Source: an uncultured Opitutales bacterium
GTDB taxonomy: Bacteria > Verrucomicrobiota > Verrucomicrobiia > Opitutales > UBA953
Reading direction: 5' to 3'
DNA length: 64,000 nucleotides
Assembly: GCA_934675585.1 (NCBI GenBank)
Contig: CAKUQY010000008.1
Coordinates: 1 to 64,000, forward strand
The notes beneath the pieces are model-generated. The model was not told the origin of the DNA. It searched no databases and worked only from the letters and a program-made list of their open reading frames with translations. Numbering within the stretch: position 1 is the stretch's first letter; each line of letters starts with the position of its first letter. Shown here one piece after another: positions 9,302 through 17,228 of the stretch. The translations under genes were made by a program, and so were the position numbers.

Positions 9302-9889
9302 TTAATCTTTCTTTTTTGATTTTTCTTCTTTAATCGTGTTACGTTTCAAAATTTTCAATTTCGCCGCATTTTTAAGACGATCCCGCGCTTCCATGCGATC
9401 CACAAACACAATGCCTTGACAATGATCGTTCTCGTGCTGACAACAACGCGCCAACATCCCCGTCGCCACCAAAACATGCGGCGTTCCCGCAACATCTTGA
9501 TAACTCACGCGCACATTTTCACAACGCACCACCTCACCACGAATTCCAGGAAACGACAAACAACCCTCGCGGCAAACCCATTCGTCATCATCAAGCAACT
9601 CAATCTTCGCATTCGCAAACGCCATCGGCATCGCCAATTTCGCGGGAACGGCCTTGCCGTCAATCTCAAGCTTAAAATCTTGCTCGCCGTCTTCACCTGG
9701 CTGCAAATCAATCACAAAAAATTGCATCGACAACCCAACTTGCTGAGCCGCCAAACCAATGCCGTCCGCCTCGTGCATCGTCTCAACCATATCATCAACC
9801 AAGCGTTGCAATTTGTCGCCAAACTCAACAACCGGCTCACCTTTCTTGCGCAAAATCTGCGCACCATACGGGACAATTGGAAGTATCAT
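9302..9889 (-). CDS. def: Peptide deformylase
   Basis: Removes the formyl group from the initiator Met of new proteins. All three active-site motifs are present: GIGLAAQQVG (residues 43-52), EGCLS with metal ligand Cys110, and HENDH with His152, catalytic Glu153 and His156. A C-terminal Lys-rich tail (about 180-195) extends beyond the fold. It heads a tight seven-gene minus-strand unit ending with plsC. A TATAAT box ends 9 nt before the ATG, so the message is probably leaderless. Confidence 0.95.
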   Translation of the reverse strand: MILPIVPYGAQILRKKGEPVVEFGDKLQRLVDDMVETMHEADGIGLAAQQVGLSMQFFVIDLQPGEDGEQDFKLEIDGKAVPAKLAMPMAFANAKIELLDDDEWVCREGCLSFPGIRGEVVRCENVRVSYQDVAGTPHVLVATGMLARCCQHENDHCQGIVFVDRMEARDRLKNAAKLKILKRNTIKEEKSKKKD

Positions 9890-9898
9890 AACTTATCT

Positions 9899-9904
9899 AT
9901 TATA
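9899..9904 (-). promoter_or_regulatory. -10 box of the def promoter
   Basis: Exact TATAAT on the minus strand, with 9 nt between its end and the def ATG. Transcription would begin at or next to the start codon. No clear -35 hexamer is seen; a GCGGGAACG word occupies the spacer. Confidence 0.6.
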
Positions 9905-10230
9905 ATGCGTTCCCGCAACGCGCGCGAGAAGCATTTTCACAGGAGCGCGGAAATGCTAGAACGAGAACGCGGGAACGGGAACGCTGAAAAACCTTAGGTT
10001 TAGTAGAAACAAATAGGCACTTGCTTGTGCCGAAGGCACTAAAATTGCTTGCGATGGATAACCCCCACAAAAGCGAGCGAATTTTATTTCAGTTATTTTC
10101 AAACTCGGTCATCATCATTGTCATCGTCATAGTCGCGCGAATGCGCGTCTCGCGTGTAGGGGTAAAACAAAACAACCTTTGTCGCAACTAACGTCGCTCG
10201 CTAACGCTCGCGTCCCCGCGACAAAAAAAC
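9905..10230. other. Intergenic region between ompH and def
   Basis: No gene seen. From left to right it holds a nested inverted repeat (GCGTTCCCGC at 9908, AGCATTT and AAATGCT arms, GCGGGAACG at 9967), the hairpin element at 9992-10036 that recurs in the prophage, and a run of TCAT/CATCGT triplets near 10105-10130. Reading frames are short in all directions. Confidence 0.5.
9992..10036. repeat. Hairpin repeat element, chromosomal copy
   Basis: CCTTAGG at the left and CCGAAGG at the right can pair (6 of 7), around TTTAGTAGAAACAAATAGG and an inner GGCAC/GTGCC hairpin. A second copy with the same core lies in a prophage spacer at 53473-53520, where the arms are CCGTAGG and CCTACGG. See the findings. 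Confidence 0.5.
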
Positions 10231-10262
10231 GCGTTCCCGCGAAATTGTTTTCACGGGAACGC
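10231..10262 (-). terminator. Terminator after ompH
   Basis: GCGTTCCCGCGAAA pairs with TTTCACGGGAACGC across a 4-nt loop with one imperfect pair. On the minus strand the stem is followed by GCG and seven T, and it lies 20 nt past the ompH stop: a textbook intrinsic terminator made from the iterated host word. Confidence 0.85.
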
Positions 10263-10282
10263 CTTTTGATTTAATTGATTTT

Positions 10283-10858
10283 TTATTTTACCACAGGTGC
10301 AACTGGTTCTTCGTGCGGATAGATTTTTTCGAGTTCCGCCGAAATTGCCGCGGTGATATCGAGTTCGTCTTTGTAATAAACCACGACGCGCGAGGTGATG
10401 TCGAGCACTGCGTCAAAATCGTTATCTTTCGCGTATTTTTCGACAACGGGAGCGATTTCTTTCAAGATTTCGTTCAACGAAGCTTGTTTTTTTTGCTCGA
10501 TCGAAGCGCGCACTTCTTGGAGTGATTTCAAAAATTCGTCGCGTTTTGCGAGCAATGCGCGCGATTTTTCTTCGGCTTCTTTGCGAATATCGGCTTTTGC
10601 CTTTTCAGATTTCGTCGGATCGTCGAGCTGAGCAACGAGCGCGCGGAGTGCTTCTTGTTCTTTGGCTAATTCAGCGTTCGCGTCTTTTTCCTGCGCGGCG
10701 AGCAATTCTGCGTCAACTTTAAGCGCTGCGAGCGCGGGTTCGGTTTTGGAAAAATTCTTAATCACCAAATCCATGTTGATAATGCGCACGCCGTTGCCTG
10801 CGAATGCGGCTGTTGCGGTCAATGCGAGGGTTGCAATAAGAGTAAATAATTTTTTCAT
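10283..10858 (-). CDS. OmpH/Skp-family periplasmic chaperone
   Basis: Probable holdase that keeps outer-membrane proteins unfolded but soluble in the periplasm. A signal peptide is clear (MKK, hydrophobic core, AFA cleavage region near residue 20), then VRIINMDLVI, the Skp-type first strand, then a long charged coiled coil (about 50-150) and a short beta end. 191 residues from the ATG at 10858, which fixes the signal peptide start. It follows fabZ by 44 bp, echoing the skp-lpxD-fabZ neighbourhood of other Gram-negatives. Confidence 0.85.
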   Translation of the reverse strand: MKKLFTLIATLALTATAAFAGNGVRIINMDLVIKNFSKTEPALAALKVDAELLAAQEKDANAELAKEQEALRALVAQLDDPTKSEKAKADIRKEAEEKSRALLAKRDEFLKSLQEVRASIEQKKQASLNEILKEIAPVVEKYAKDNDFDAVLDITSRVVVYYKDELDITAAISAELEKIYPHEEPVAPVVK

Positions 10859-10902
10859 AGCGAAATTTATGATAAACAATGCGGTCCCGCGGGTCAATTT
10901 TA

Positions 10903-11346
10903 TTATTTCTTTTCGAGCATCGTAATCGCAAATTTAATTTGCAATGCCACGCCGCGTTCGGTTTTTACCATTCCCGACATGTGAAAAAATCCAGACAATT
11001 GATCGCCTTCGCTCACCTCGATCGTGATTTCGTCACCAGGAAAAACCATCGATTTAAACTTTGCATTTTCCACGCGGCACAAAACCGGCGTGCGGTTTTC
11101 AAAACCCGCCGTTCCCGCCGCTTGCGCCTTTTTCACGAGATAAACAGAAGCCGTCTGAAAAACACTCTCGCAAAGCAAAACGCCCGGAGTCAGCGGCGCG
11201 TTTGGATAATGCCCGCGGTAAAAATCCTCGTTCCCGTCAAATTTGCGGGAACAGACGATGCCGTTTTCTTTCATCGCAATCACCTTATCGACAAACAAAA
11301 ACGGCGGACGGTGCGGAATACAATCTAAAATTTCTTGATCTGCCAT
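10903..11346 (-). CDS. fabZ: 3-hydroxyacyl-[acyl-carrier-protein] dehydratase
   Basis: Hot-dog-fold dehydratase of fatty acid elongation, making trans-2-enoyl-ACP. IPHRPPFLFVD at residue 10 and GHYPNAPLTPGVLLCE hold the catalytic His46 and Glu60. 147 residues is the family length. The ATG at 11346 is chosen because a terminator hairpin (11422-11448) blocks any longer version and a TATAAT box lies 6 nt upstream. Probably co-transcribed with ompH. Confidence 0.93.
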   Translation of the reverse strand: MADQEILDCIPHRPPFLFVDKVIAMKENGIVCSRKFDGNEDFYRGHYPNAPLTPGVLLCESVFQTASVYLVKKAQAAGTAGFENRTPVLCRVENAKFKSMVFPGDEITIEVSEGDQLSGFFHMSGMVKTERGVALQIKFAITMLEKK

Positions 11347-11352
11347 AAAATT

Positions 11353-11358
11353 ATTATA
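11353..11358 (-). promoter_or_regulatory. -10 box of the fabZ promoter
   Basis: Exact TATAAT on the minus strand, 6 nt before the fabZ ATG, implying a leaderless transcript. Confidence 0.55.
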
Positions 11359-11421
11359 AATGATTTGCGCGGGAACGGGAATTTTTTTATTGCCAAAATT
11401 TCTCGCGCGGGAACAAAAAAA

Positions 11422-11448
11422 TCGCGGGAACAAAAAGCGTTCCCGCGA
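11422..11448 (-). terminator. Hairpin terminator after the outer-membrane protein gene
   Basis: TCGCGGGAAC and GTTCCCGCGA form a perfect 10-bp stem with a 7-nt loop, 21 nt beyond the outer-membrane protein stop. On the minus strand the stem is followed by TTTTTTTG. Another GCGGGAAC word precedes it at 11407. Confidence 0.8.
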
Positions 11449-11469
11449 AATTCTTTTGCGATTTCAAAA

Positions 11470-12684
11470 TTAGAAGCGAATACCGCCACCAAACTGAATC
11501 ACTGGATAAACATACATGTCGTCCAAGAAACCCGCGACTTTTTCAATCGCATCGCGAATGTTTCCATCCATGCGTTGCAAAGCAGCTGCGGTTGCTCCAT
11601 CTGTCGCCATATTAAAATCAGGTGTCGGCGTTGCGCCATCTTTACCATTACCCGTGGCGATTACCACGCCTCCACGAGAAATCTGATATTCTCCGTCTTC
11701 TCCATAAGACGATTCGCCCACATAAAGCAAGCCCATATCGAACGTAAAGAACAGCGTGCGGTCTTTGCCACCGTCACTCGACCAGCCAAATCCAACGTAG
11801 GGCTGAATTTCATTTTCCCATTCGCCAACCATGTGATAATTGGATTCAACACGATAAGTCGAACCTGTCGGCGTATTCGGACCGAGCGGTGGAGGAAGTG
11901 TTGTTTGAACAGAACTTGTTGTCGCGTCGTACTTACCTTTAATTGAAATTTTCGGATTCGAATACATAACACCCATGGTTATGTGGAACTGCGAACCTCT
12001 TGGGTGCCAGTCAACGAGCAAGCCCGCGTTGTTTTTATTTTCCCAGCCGACGTTGATTTTCGCGTCCTTCAAATGCATATTTCCCGACATCGAGCCCGTG
12101 CCGTAGTGAGCGCGGATTTTCCAATGCTTGTTAATTTCGTAGCCGACATCAAGACCAATACCGAGCGTTCCCACATTCGGCGCTACCGTCACGCCCCAAG
12201 ATTCGCCCCAGCCCCAATTCGACACGTCGTAAGGGCGTTCGTATTCGTTAAAAAGCACGTGAGCCGTGCGGAGCTGTTCTCTAACATAAGCCGTTTTCGT
12301 TTTGTCTGCCAAAATGTAATCGATGATTTCCGCATTTTGCGGACCGAAAACGCGTTCCATCGCCGAGCGTTTTTGCGCCGCGGTTTTGGGAACGGTGTTA
12401 ATCGCGATGGCGATCCGTTCGAACTGCTCTTCTGGTGGCAGGTGTTCGAGGTCTTCGAGATTAAGCTCGTCGATAATCGCGTCCTCGTTATCGATTGTCA
12501 TTTTCATTTGCCGCGCCGCCTGCACGAAAAGCGGGATCACCTTTGTGGGATCTTCACGCAAATCTGCGCGCGCTTTTTCCTGCGCGGTCATTGGCGCGGG
12601 AGCAACCGTTTGTTGTTCTTGGGCGAACGCAGTAAGCATTGCCGAAGAAGCGATTAACAATGTAGCTGTGATTTTCGTGTTCAT
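11470..12684 (-). CDS. Predicted outer-membrane beta-barrel protein
   Basis: 404 residues with a signal peptide (MNTK, hydrophobic stretch, AFAQ cleavage near residue 21), then a charged helical region (about 30-130) and a long beta-rich part with alternating aromatic/small residues ending in FGGGIRF; a terminal Phe is the usual signal for barrel insertion. Substrate or role unknown. It stands alone: a terminator follows and an inverted repeat lies in front. Confidence 0.75.
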   Translation of the reverse strand: MNTKITATLLIASSAMLTAFAQEQQTVAPAPMTAQEKARADLREDPTKVIPLFVQAARQMKMTIDNEDAIIDELNLEDLEHLPPEEQFERIAIAINTVPKTAAQKRSAMERVFGPQNAEIIDYILADKTKTAYVREQLRTAHVLFNEYERPYDVSNWGWGESWGVTVAPNVGTLGIGLDVGYEINKHWKIRAHYGTGSMSGNMHLKDAKINVGWENKNNAGLLVDWHPRGSQFHITMGVMYSNPKISIKGKYDATTSSVQTTLPPPLGPNTPTGSTYRVESNYHMVGEWENEIQPYVGFGWSSDGGKDRTLFFTFDMGLLYVGESSYGEDGEYQISRGGVVIATGNGKDGATPTPDFNMATDGATAAALQRMDGNIRDAIEKVAGFLDDMYVYPVIQFGGGIRF

Positions 12685-12736
12685 AACTTTCTTTTTTAAG
12701 TTTAATAAACCAATTAAACCGAAAATAGAATAAAAC

Positions 12737-12758
12737 TGTCAAATGCTTTTATTTGACA
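12737..12758. promoter_or_regulatory. Perfect 8-bp inverted repeat between hemH and the outer-membrane protein gene
   Basis: TGTCAAAT and ATTTGACA are separated by 6 nt. It contains a TTGACA that could be the -35 of the outer-membrane protein promoter, so it may be an operator; alternatively, with the T-rich sequence after it on the minus strand, it could be the hemH terminator. The sequence alone does not decide. Confidence 0.5.
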
Positions 12759-12767
12759 AAATGTCAA

Positions 12768-13628
12768 TCACGCTGTTATTTTAGCGAGCATTTCTGCGGC
12801 GTTTTCGTTGAGACACGGCAATAATTTTACGGGCGTTCCCGCGACCAAATCGCCAAGCTCGACAACCGTTTCAATGCAATCGCAAATAAAACCAGCGGGC
12901 AACAAAACCGTTCCCGCGGGAGCGCTCGCGACTAACGATTTTGTCGCGGGAACGAGCCATTTTTTGGGTCCAAATTTTGATTGAAACCCAACGCGCACTG
13001 CCGTTTGTGGCAATCCAGCCGCAATCGCAAAAAGCGTCGCCGTTTCATAACAATCGCGTTCGTAACGGCTCGCCTCGGGAACGCTCGCGGGAACGCTATG
13101 AAAACTCAAAACCACAACGCGCGGCGCGGGAACGTGTTTTTTAAAATGTTTTACCAACGCCTCAATAAACGCAGGATGACTGCCAAATGGCGCAATCACA
13201 TTTTTTCGCGCTCCCGCCAGCGCACCAAAACTCGATTCCGCAAAATGAGGAAACAAAGGGATGAAAAGTGGAGAGCGGAGAGTGGAGAGTGGGGAGTTTT
13301 TTGTTTTTGAATTTTGGTGAATTTGCGTTCCTGCGAGAGTTTCAAAATCGACTTCGCAATTGGGCAAGCGTTCCCGCAACGCTTTGACGAGTGCACGCGT
13401 TTTAGAAATTTGCAACGAACAATTTTCTTGTTCGCACCAAACGCGACGATAACGCTTTGCCGAGCTCCAACTATAAAATGGCACAATCACGCAATTAACC
13501 AACAGCCAACGCGCAATCGCGGGAACGCGCAAAACGTGCGGATTGCCCAAAAAACAGCGCAAAAATTTGGCGACCGCCCAAACGCTTTTGCCTTCTGGCG
13601 AGCCCAATGTGAGCAGCGTAATGCGCAT
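12768..13628 (-). CDS. hemH: Ferrochelatase
   Basis: Inserts iron into the porphyrin ring. Recognisable blocks: MRITLLTLGSPEG at the start, IPLFPHFAESS in the middle, LSFHSVPAS with the catalytic His, FQSKFGPKKWL, and PAGFICDCIETVVE with the catalytic Glu (E. coli also has Asp-Cys here). The region that normally reads MRYGNP and following is replaced by a low-complexity stretch encoded by a repeated GAGAGTGG-type sequence (13258-13300). 286 residues from the ATG at 13628, which matches the family start and leaves 5 nt after moaB. Activity may be altered. Confidence 0.8.
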   Translation of the reverse strand: MRITLLTLGSPEGKSVWAVAKFLRCFLGNPHVLRVPAIARWLLVNCVIVPFYSWSSAKRYRRVWCEQENCSLQISKTRALVKALRERLPNCEVDFETLAGTQIHQNSKTKNSPLSTLRSPLFIPLFPHFAESSFGALAGARKNVIAPFGSHPAFIEALVKHFKKHVPAPRVVVLSFHSVPASVPEASRYERDCYETATLFAIAAGLPQTAVRVGFQSKFGPKKWLVPATKSLVASAPAGTVLLPAGFICDCIETVVELGDLVAGTPVKLLPCLNENAAEMLAKITA

Positions 13629-13633
13629 CGCAA

Positions 13634-14098
13634 TTAGCGAATATGAATCACGCATTCATAAATTGCCGGTCCCAAAATATCGAGCGCCGACAAAATGCCT
13701 TCGGCCGTTCCCGGCAGATTGACGATGAGCGCGTGCGAACGAATTCCAGCCGTCGTGCGCAAAAGCAACGCTGTTTTTGTCGTTTCGTAATATTTCATTC
13801 GCAAAATTTCGCCAAAACCCGGCAATTCTTTTTCAATGACAAGGCGTGTTGCTTCTGGCGTAACATCGCGACGCACGGGACCAACGCCGCCCGCGGTAAG
13901 CACGAGCGCGCACTGCTCATCATCAACGAGCGAGCGAATTGCATCGGCAATACGATTGCGGTCGTGTATCACTTGGCGCGAAACAAAAATTGCAGAATCG
14001 CCTAAAAGCTCAATCAATTTTTCTTCAATAATCGGGTCGTCCAAACTCGCGTGAGGAAATTCAGAATTCGTAATTGTTAAACGTCCTATTTTAAACAT
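13634..14098 (-). CDS. Molybdopterin-binding MogA/MoaB-like protein
   Basis: Molybdenum-cofactor biosynthesis fold. TAGGVGPVRRDVTPEAT near residue 69 matches the family TTGGTG-x3-RDVTPEAT molybdopterin-binding motif, and VNLPGTAEGI near 127 matches the second conserved loop. 154 residues, typical of MoaB. Enzymes of this fold adenylate molybdopterin; CinA N-terminal domains share the motif, so the precise role is inferred. Located between lptF/G and hemH on one transcript. Confidence 0.78.
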   Translation of the reverse strand: MFKIGRLTITNSEFPHASLDDPIIEEKLIELLGDSAIFVSRQVIHDRNRIADAIRSLVDDEQCALVLTAGGVGPVRRDVTPEATRLVIEKELPGFGEILRMKYYETTKTALLLRTTAGIRSHALIVNLPGTAEGILSALDILGPAIYECVIHIR

Positions 14099-14116
14099 AA
14101 TTTTTAAGATGAATTT

Positions 14117-15280
14117 TTAGTTTTTTGCAGCGCGGCGCAAAAGAATAAAGCCCGCGATTTGGAAAAGTACATTTGGCAACCACACCAAAATATCAGGTCG
14201 CCACGCTGGATTTTCAATCCATGAAACAAACGTCGTCAGCAAATAAAATGTTAACGCCAACGCCAACGCGATGCCAATATTCACAAACGTTTCAGAACGC
14301 GAAATGCGAATACTCAGCGGGATCGCCAACAACGCCAACGAAAAACACGCCACCGCACTCGTCAAATAATTTTGAATTTGCAATTGAATCGCGATTTGTT
14401 CTTTGCGCACCTCTTCGGCGGGAGCGGTTTTGTAATCAAGCTTCCAGCCCGTTTTGCGCAATTCCATCAACTCGGGCAATGTGTACCAACGCAATTTTCG
14501 ACGCGGTCCCGAAACAATATCTTGCGACAAAATTTTGCCCAACGAAATTTTAATCGGCGCTTCTTGCACGCTCGAATAACGAAATTGCGTTCCCGCCACT
14601 TTGCCAGGATTATCGCGATCGCGCTCTTCCACCACAGCGTCTTTCAAAATAATTGCGAGCGCGTCTTCTTCGCCTTCGTGCGTCGCTTCAACATAACGAA
14701 TCGTCGCTTCTGACGCGTGAGTCGTGCGCGCGGGAACGCCATTTTTTAATTCCCAAATCCAAAAATTTTTCAAAGTATCACCTTCGCGCGCATCCGCATA
14801 AATCGTGAAACCCGGAAAATCATCAAAAATTTCGCGCGGGATAATCAAATTTGTTGGGCTTTCTCGGAACGTTTTTTTCAACATTTGTTTATATTGATTG
14901 GTCGCTTGTGGCGCCCAAAAACAATTAATGTACGCGCTAAACGCCACGCCGACAAGCACCACCAAAAACACGGGCGAAACAATGCGCCAAAGATTGAGCC
15001 CCGCGGCTTTCATCGCCAAAATCTCGTTCGTTGACGACATTTTACCAAGCACCAAAAGCACACCCGTCAACATACCCAGCGGCATCGCGTAGGGAACAAC
15101 GCTCATCGAAATCAAAAAACAAATTTCCACAAGCATCGACAGTGAAATGCGCCCATTCGTCAATTCTCCCAAAACCTGACGAAAAACATTGCCCGTCACC
15201 AAAACAAAAATAAACAACAACAACGAGCCAGCGACCGCCGTCGCCAACTGAAAAAACATATGCCGTTGCAAAATTTTCAC
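14117..15280 (-). CDS. LptF/LptG-family lipopolysaccharide export permease
   Basis: Inner-membrane half of the LPS exporter. 387 residues with three N-terminal membrane segments (about 10-35, 50-75, 100-120), a periplasmic beta-jellyroll region (about 130-270) and three C-terminal segments (about 295-380), the YjgP/YjgQ layout; the MSSTNEILAMKAAGLN coupling region is conserved. I take the GTG at 15280 because a TATAAT lies 7 nt upstream; an in-frame ATG is at 15259. Whether it is LptF or LptG cannot be told. Confidence 0.87.
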   Translation of the reverse strand: MKILQRHMFFQLATAVAGSLLLFIFVLVTGNVFRQVLGELTNGRISLSMLVEICFLISMSVVPYAMPLGMLTGVLLVLGKMSSTNEILAMKAAGLNLWRIVSPVFLVVLVGVAFSAYINCFWAPQATNQYKQMLKKTFRESPTNLIIPREIFDDFPGFTIYADAREGDTLKNFWIWELKNGVPARTTHASEATIRYVEATHEGEEDALAIILKDAVVEERDRDNPGKVAGTQFRYSSVQEAPIKISLGKILSQDIVSGPRRKLRWYTLPELMELRKTGWKLDYKTAPAEEVRKEQIAIQLQIQNYLTSAVACFSLALLAIPLSIRISRSETFVNIGIALALALTFYLLTTFVSWIENPAWRPDILVWLPNVLFQIAGFILLRRAAKN

Positions 15281-15287
15281 TTTTTCA

Positions 15288-15293
15288 ATTATA
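15288..15293 (-). promoter_or_regulatory. -10 box before lptF/G
   Basis: Exact TATAAT on the minus strand, 7 nt before the GTG start, the same geometry as at def, fabZ and nadE. Confidence 0.5.
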
Positions 15294-15319
15294 ACTTTGA
15301 ACGCGCGTTCCCGCGAGAA

Positions 15320-16087
15320 TTAAAAGCCAAAAAAAGCGCGCGCGTTTTTTGTCGTAAGCGCGTCAATTGCTTCGACGGGAACGCCAAACAAATCGGCGAC
15401 AAATGCTGCCGTTTGCACGATGTAAGCGGGCTCGCAACGTTTGCCGCGCAATTTGCAGGGCGCGAGATAAGGCGCGTCGGTTTCGAGCATCAATTTTTCT
15501 AAACCTTGCGCCAGAGCGGAATCGCGCACGTTTTGGGCGTTTTTGTAAGTAATCGTTCCCGTAAATGAGGCGCGCCCGCCCCGCGCGTTCAAAATTTTTA
15601 TGCGTTCGGGCGTTTCCGAAAAACAGTGAAAAACAACTTTTTGCCAATCAACGCCGCTTTCGTCGATCATTTTAACACTTTCGTCAAACGCTTCGCGGGC
15701 GTGAACGATGACGGGAAGATTTAATTTTTTTGCAATTTGCAACTGAAGCGCGAACGCTTCCCGCTGGCGGGAACGCAAATTTTCGTCGGGCGAATAATGG
15801 TTGTCGAGCCCGATTTCGCCGACAGCGACCGCAGCATCCGCAAAATCTTCCAAGCGGAAAATCTGTTCCCGCCAATCGTCTTCGTTGCAATGTTCCGGAT
15901 GCAGCCCGACAGCGTAAAAAAGCGTTCCCGCGAATTTTTTCGCGAGTTCGCGGTAGAGCGCCCAATCGTCAAGCCGCGTTCCCGCGAGCAACATTTTTTC
16001 GACTCCCGCCGCCTTTGCGCGCGCAACGACAGCTTCGGGTTCGCCCGCTTCCGCAAACGTATCGAGATGGCAATGCGTGTCGATCAT
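15320..16087 (-). CDS. tatD: TatD-family hydrolase
   Basis: Metal-dependent nuclease of the amidohydrolase fold. MIDTHCHLD holds the first two His ligands, VGEIGLDNHY the Glu, VIVHARE and VFHCFS further His ligands, and LETDAPYLAP the Asp near the end. 255 residues from the ATG at 16087, the usual length; longer upstream versions would overlap the U32-like gene. It begins 1 nt after that gene's stop, so they are translationally linked. Confidence 0.92.
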   Translation of the reverse strand: MIDTHCHLDTFAEAGEPEAVVARAKAAGVEKMLLAGTRLDDWALYRELAKKFAGTLFYAVGLHPEHCNEDDWREQIFRLEDFADAAVAVGEIGLDNHYSPDENLRSRQREAFALQLQIAKKLNLPVIVHAREAFDESVKMIDESGVDWQKVVFHCFSETPERIKILNARGGRASFTGTITYKNAQNVRDSALAQGLEKLMLETDAPYLAPCKLRGKRCEPAYIVQTAAFVADLFGVPVEAIDALTTKNARAFFGF

Positions 16088-16088
16088 T

Positions 16089-17228
16089 TTATTCGTATTT
16101 GCGTTTGACGAACGGATTGAGCCCGCTTTTGACCCGACTTTCAGGACAAACCAAATCGACCGCCGCACCGTTGATGAACGCCGCTTTTTTGTGCCAAAGC
16201 GCGGGATCGTCGCTAACGAGCCATTCGCCCAATTGCCAAATGTAAGTCAGTTCGTTGCGGAGTTTTTTAGCTTGAATTCTAAAATGAACGATGCCGAGTT
16301 CTGCCAGCGCGCGCACTTCGTCGCGCGTGAGAACCGCCGCGCCTTCACCGAGCGTTTTCGGGCCGTCGGGCGTGACATCATCGCAATGCGCCTGCGCGAG
16401 AATCGATTTCAAATTTTTCAAACGCTCGCCATCGTAAGGGAATTTGCGTTTTTCAGCGAGCGCGCGCAAATGTTCGACGCGTAGCGGACAGCCGCGCAGG
16501 CAAGTGTCGTTGACAGAAACTTCGAGCCGTTCGGCGGGAACGCCCTCCTTGTTGATAAGTTTTTTCAAAAACGGCGCGTCCGTCGCGTCGAGCGGATGCA
16601 CAATCACGCGTTCAAATTTTTCGAGCGCCTTTTTGTAATAATCAACGTTCCCGCGAGCGTTTTGCACGACCGCCCTGTTCTCGCCGGCAATCAATTTCAG
16701 CTGCGGGAATTTGGCGCGAATGTAGTCCGCCAACGCGTCGCTCGCCACGCAGACGAAAGCGTTCCCGCCAGGCATCGTCGTCATCACAGACAAAAAAATG
16801 TTCCCAACACTGTCGGCACAATCTTCCTCCGTCAAAAACGGATTATCAAAATCGAACTGAAAAGCAACGCGGTGGCTCAAATGCTCTTTGATCGTGTTGA
16901 CAATCGGCAACGGCGCACTCAACGGACGCGACGCAAACCAGTCGAGCGTCCACAAACAAACAGGCGCTCCCGAAATGCAGTTCACGTGCATCGATTTCAC
17001 AAAACTGTTGGCGTAGCGCACAAAATGCTTCAGCGCGTTGTCGTAAAGAAAAGCCCCGCCGAGTGTCCACGACGCGTTCGGCGCAAAAGTCGATTTGCCG
17101 ATGAATTCAAGCGATTTTTCGGGTGACTGCGTTCCCGCGGCGACATTGCACGAGCCAGGCTGGGGAACGGACTGTGTTTTGAAAAGCGTTCCCGCCGCTT
17201 CGGGAACAACAAAAGAATTTTCGTTCAT
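16089..17228 (-). CDS. U32-peptidase-like TIM-barrel protein, paralogue 1
   Basis: 379 residues related throughout to the next upstream gene. Shared features: a ...ISGAPVCLWTLD segment, a QFDFDNPFL segment, an ENRAVVQNARGNVDYYKK segment, and VNDTCLRGCPLRVEHL, a Cys-x3-Cys-x2-Arg-x2-His motif resembling the metal/cluster motif of U32-family proteins. Assignment to U32 is inference from that motif and the barrel-like pattern. It has an extra N-terminal 40 residues. ATGA overlap with the preceding gene shows an operon. Confidence 0.6.
   Translation of the reverse strand: MNENSFVVPEAAGTLFKTQSVPQPGSCNVAAGTQSPEKSLEFIGKSTFAPNASWTLGGAFLYDNALKHFVRYANSFVKSMHVNCISGAPVCLWTLDWFASRPLSAPLPIVNTIKEHLSHRVAFQFDFDNPFLTEEDCADSVGNIFLSVMTTMPGGNAFVCVASDALADYIRAKFPQLKLIAGENRAVVQNARGNVDYYKKALEKFERVIVHPLDATDAPFLKKLINKEGVPAERLEVSVNDTCLRGCPLRVEHLRALAEKRKFPYDGERLKNLKSILAQAHCDDVTPDGPKTLGEGAAVLTRDEVRALAELGIVHFRIQAKKLRNELTYIWQLGEWLVSDDPALWHKKAAFINGAAVDLVCPESRVKSGLNPFVKRKYE

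Noticed and set aside
11347..11433. Longer FabZ with an upstream start
   Set aside because: It would run through a terminator hairpin and a TATAAT box, and adds residues not found in FabZ proteins.
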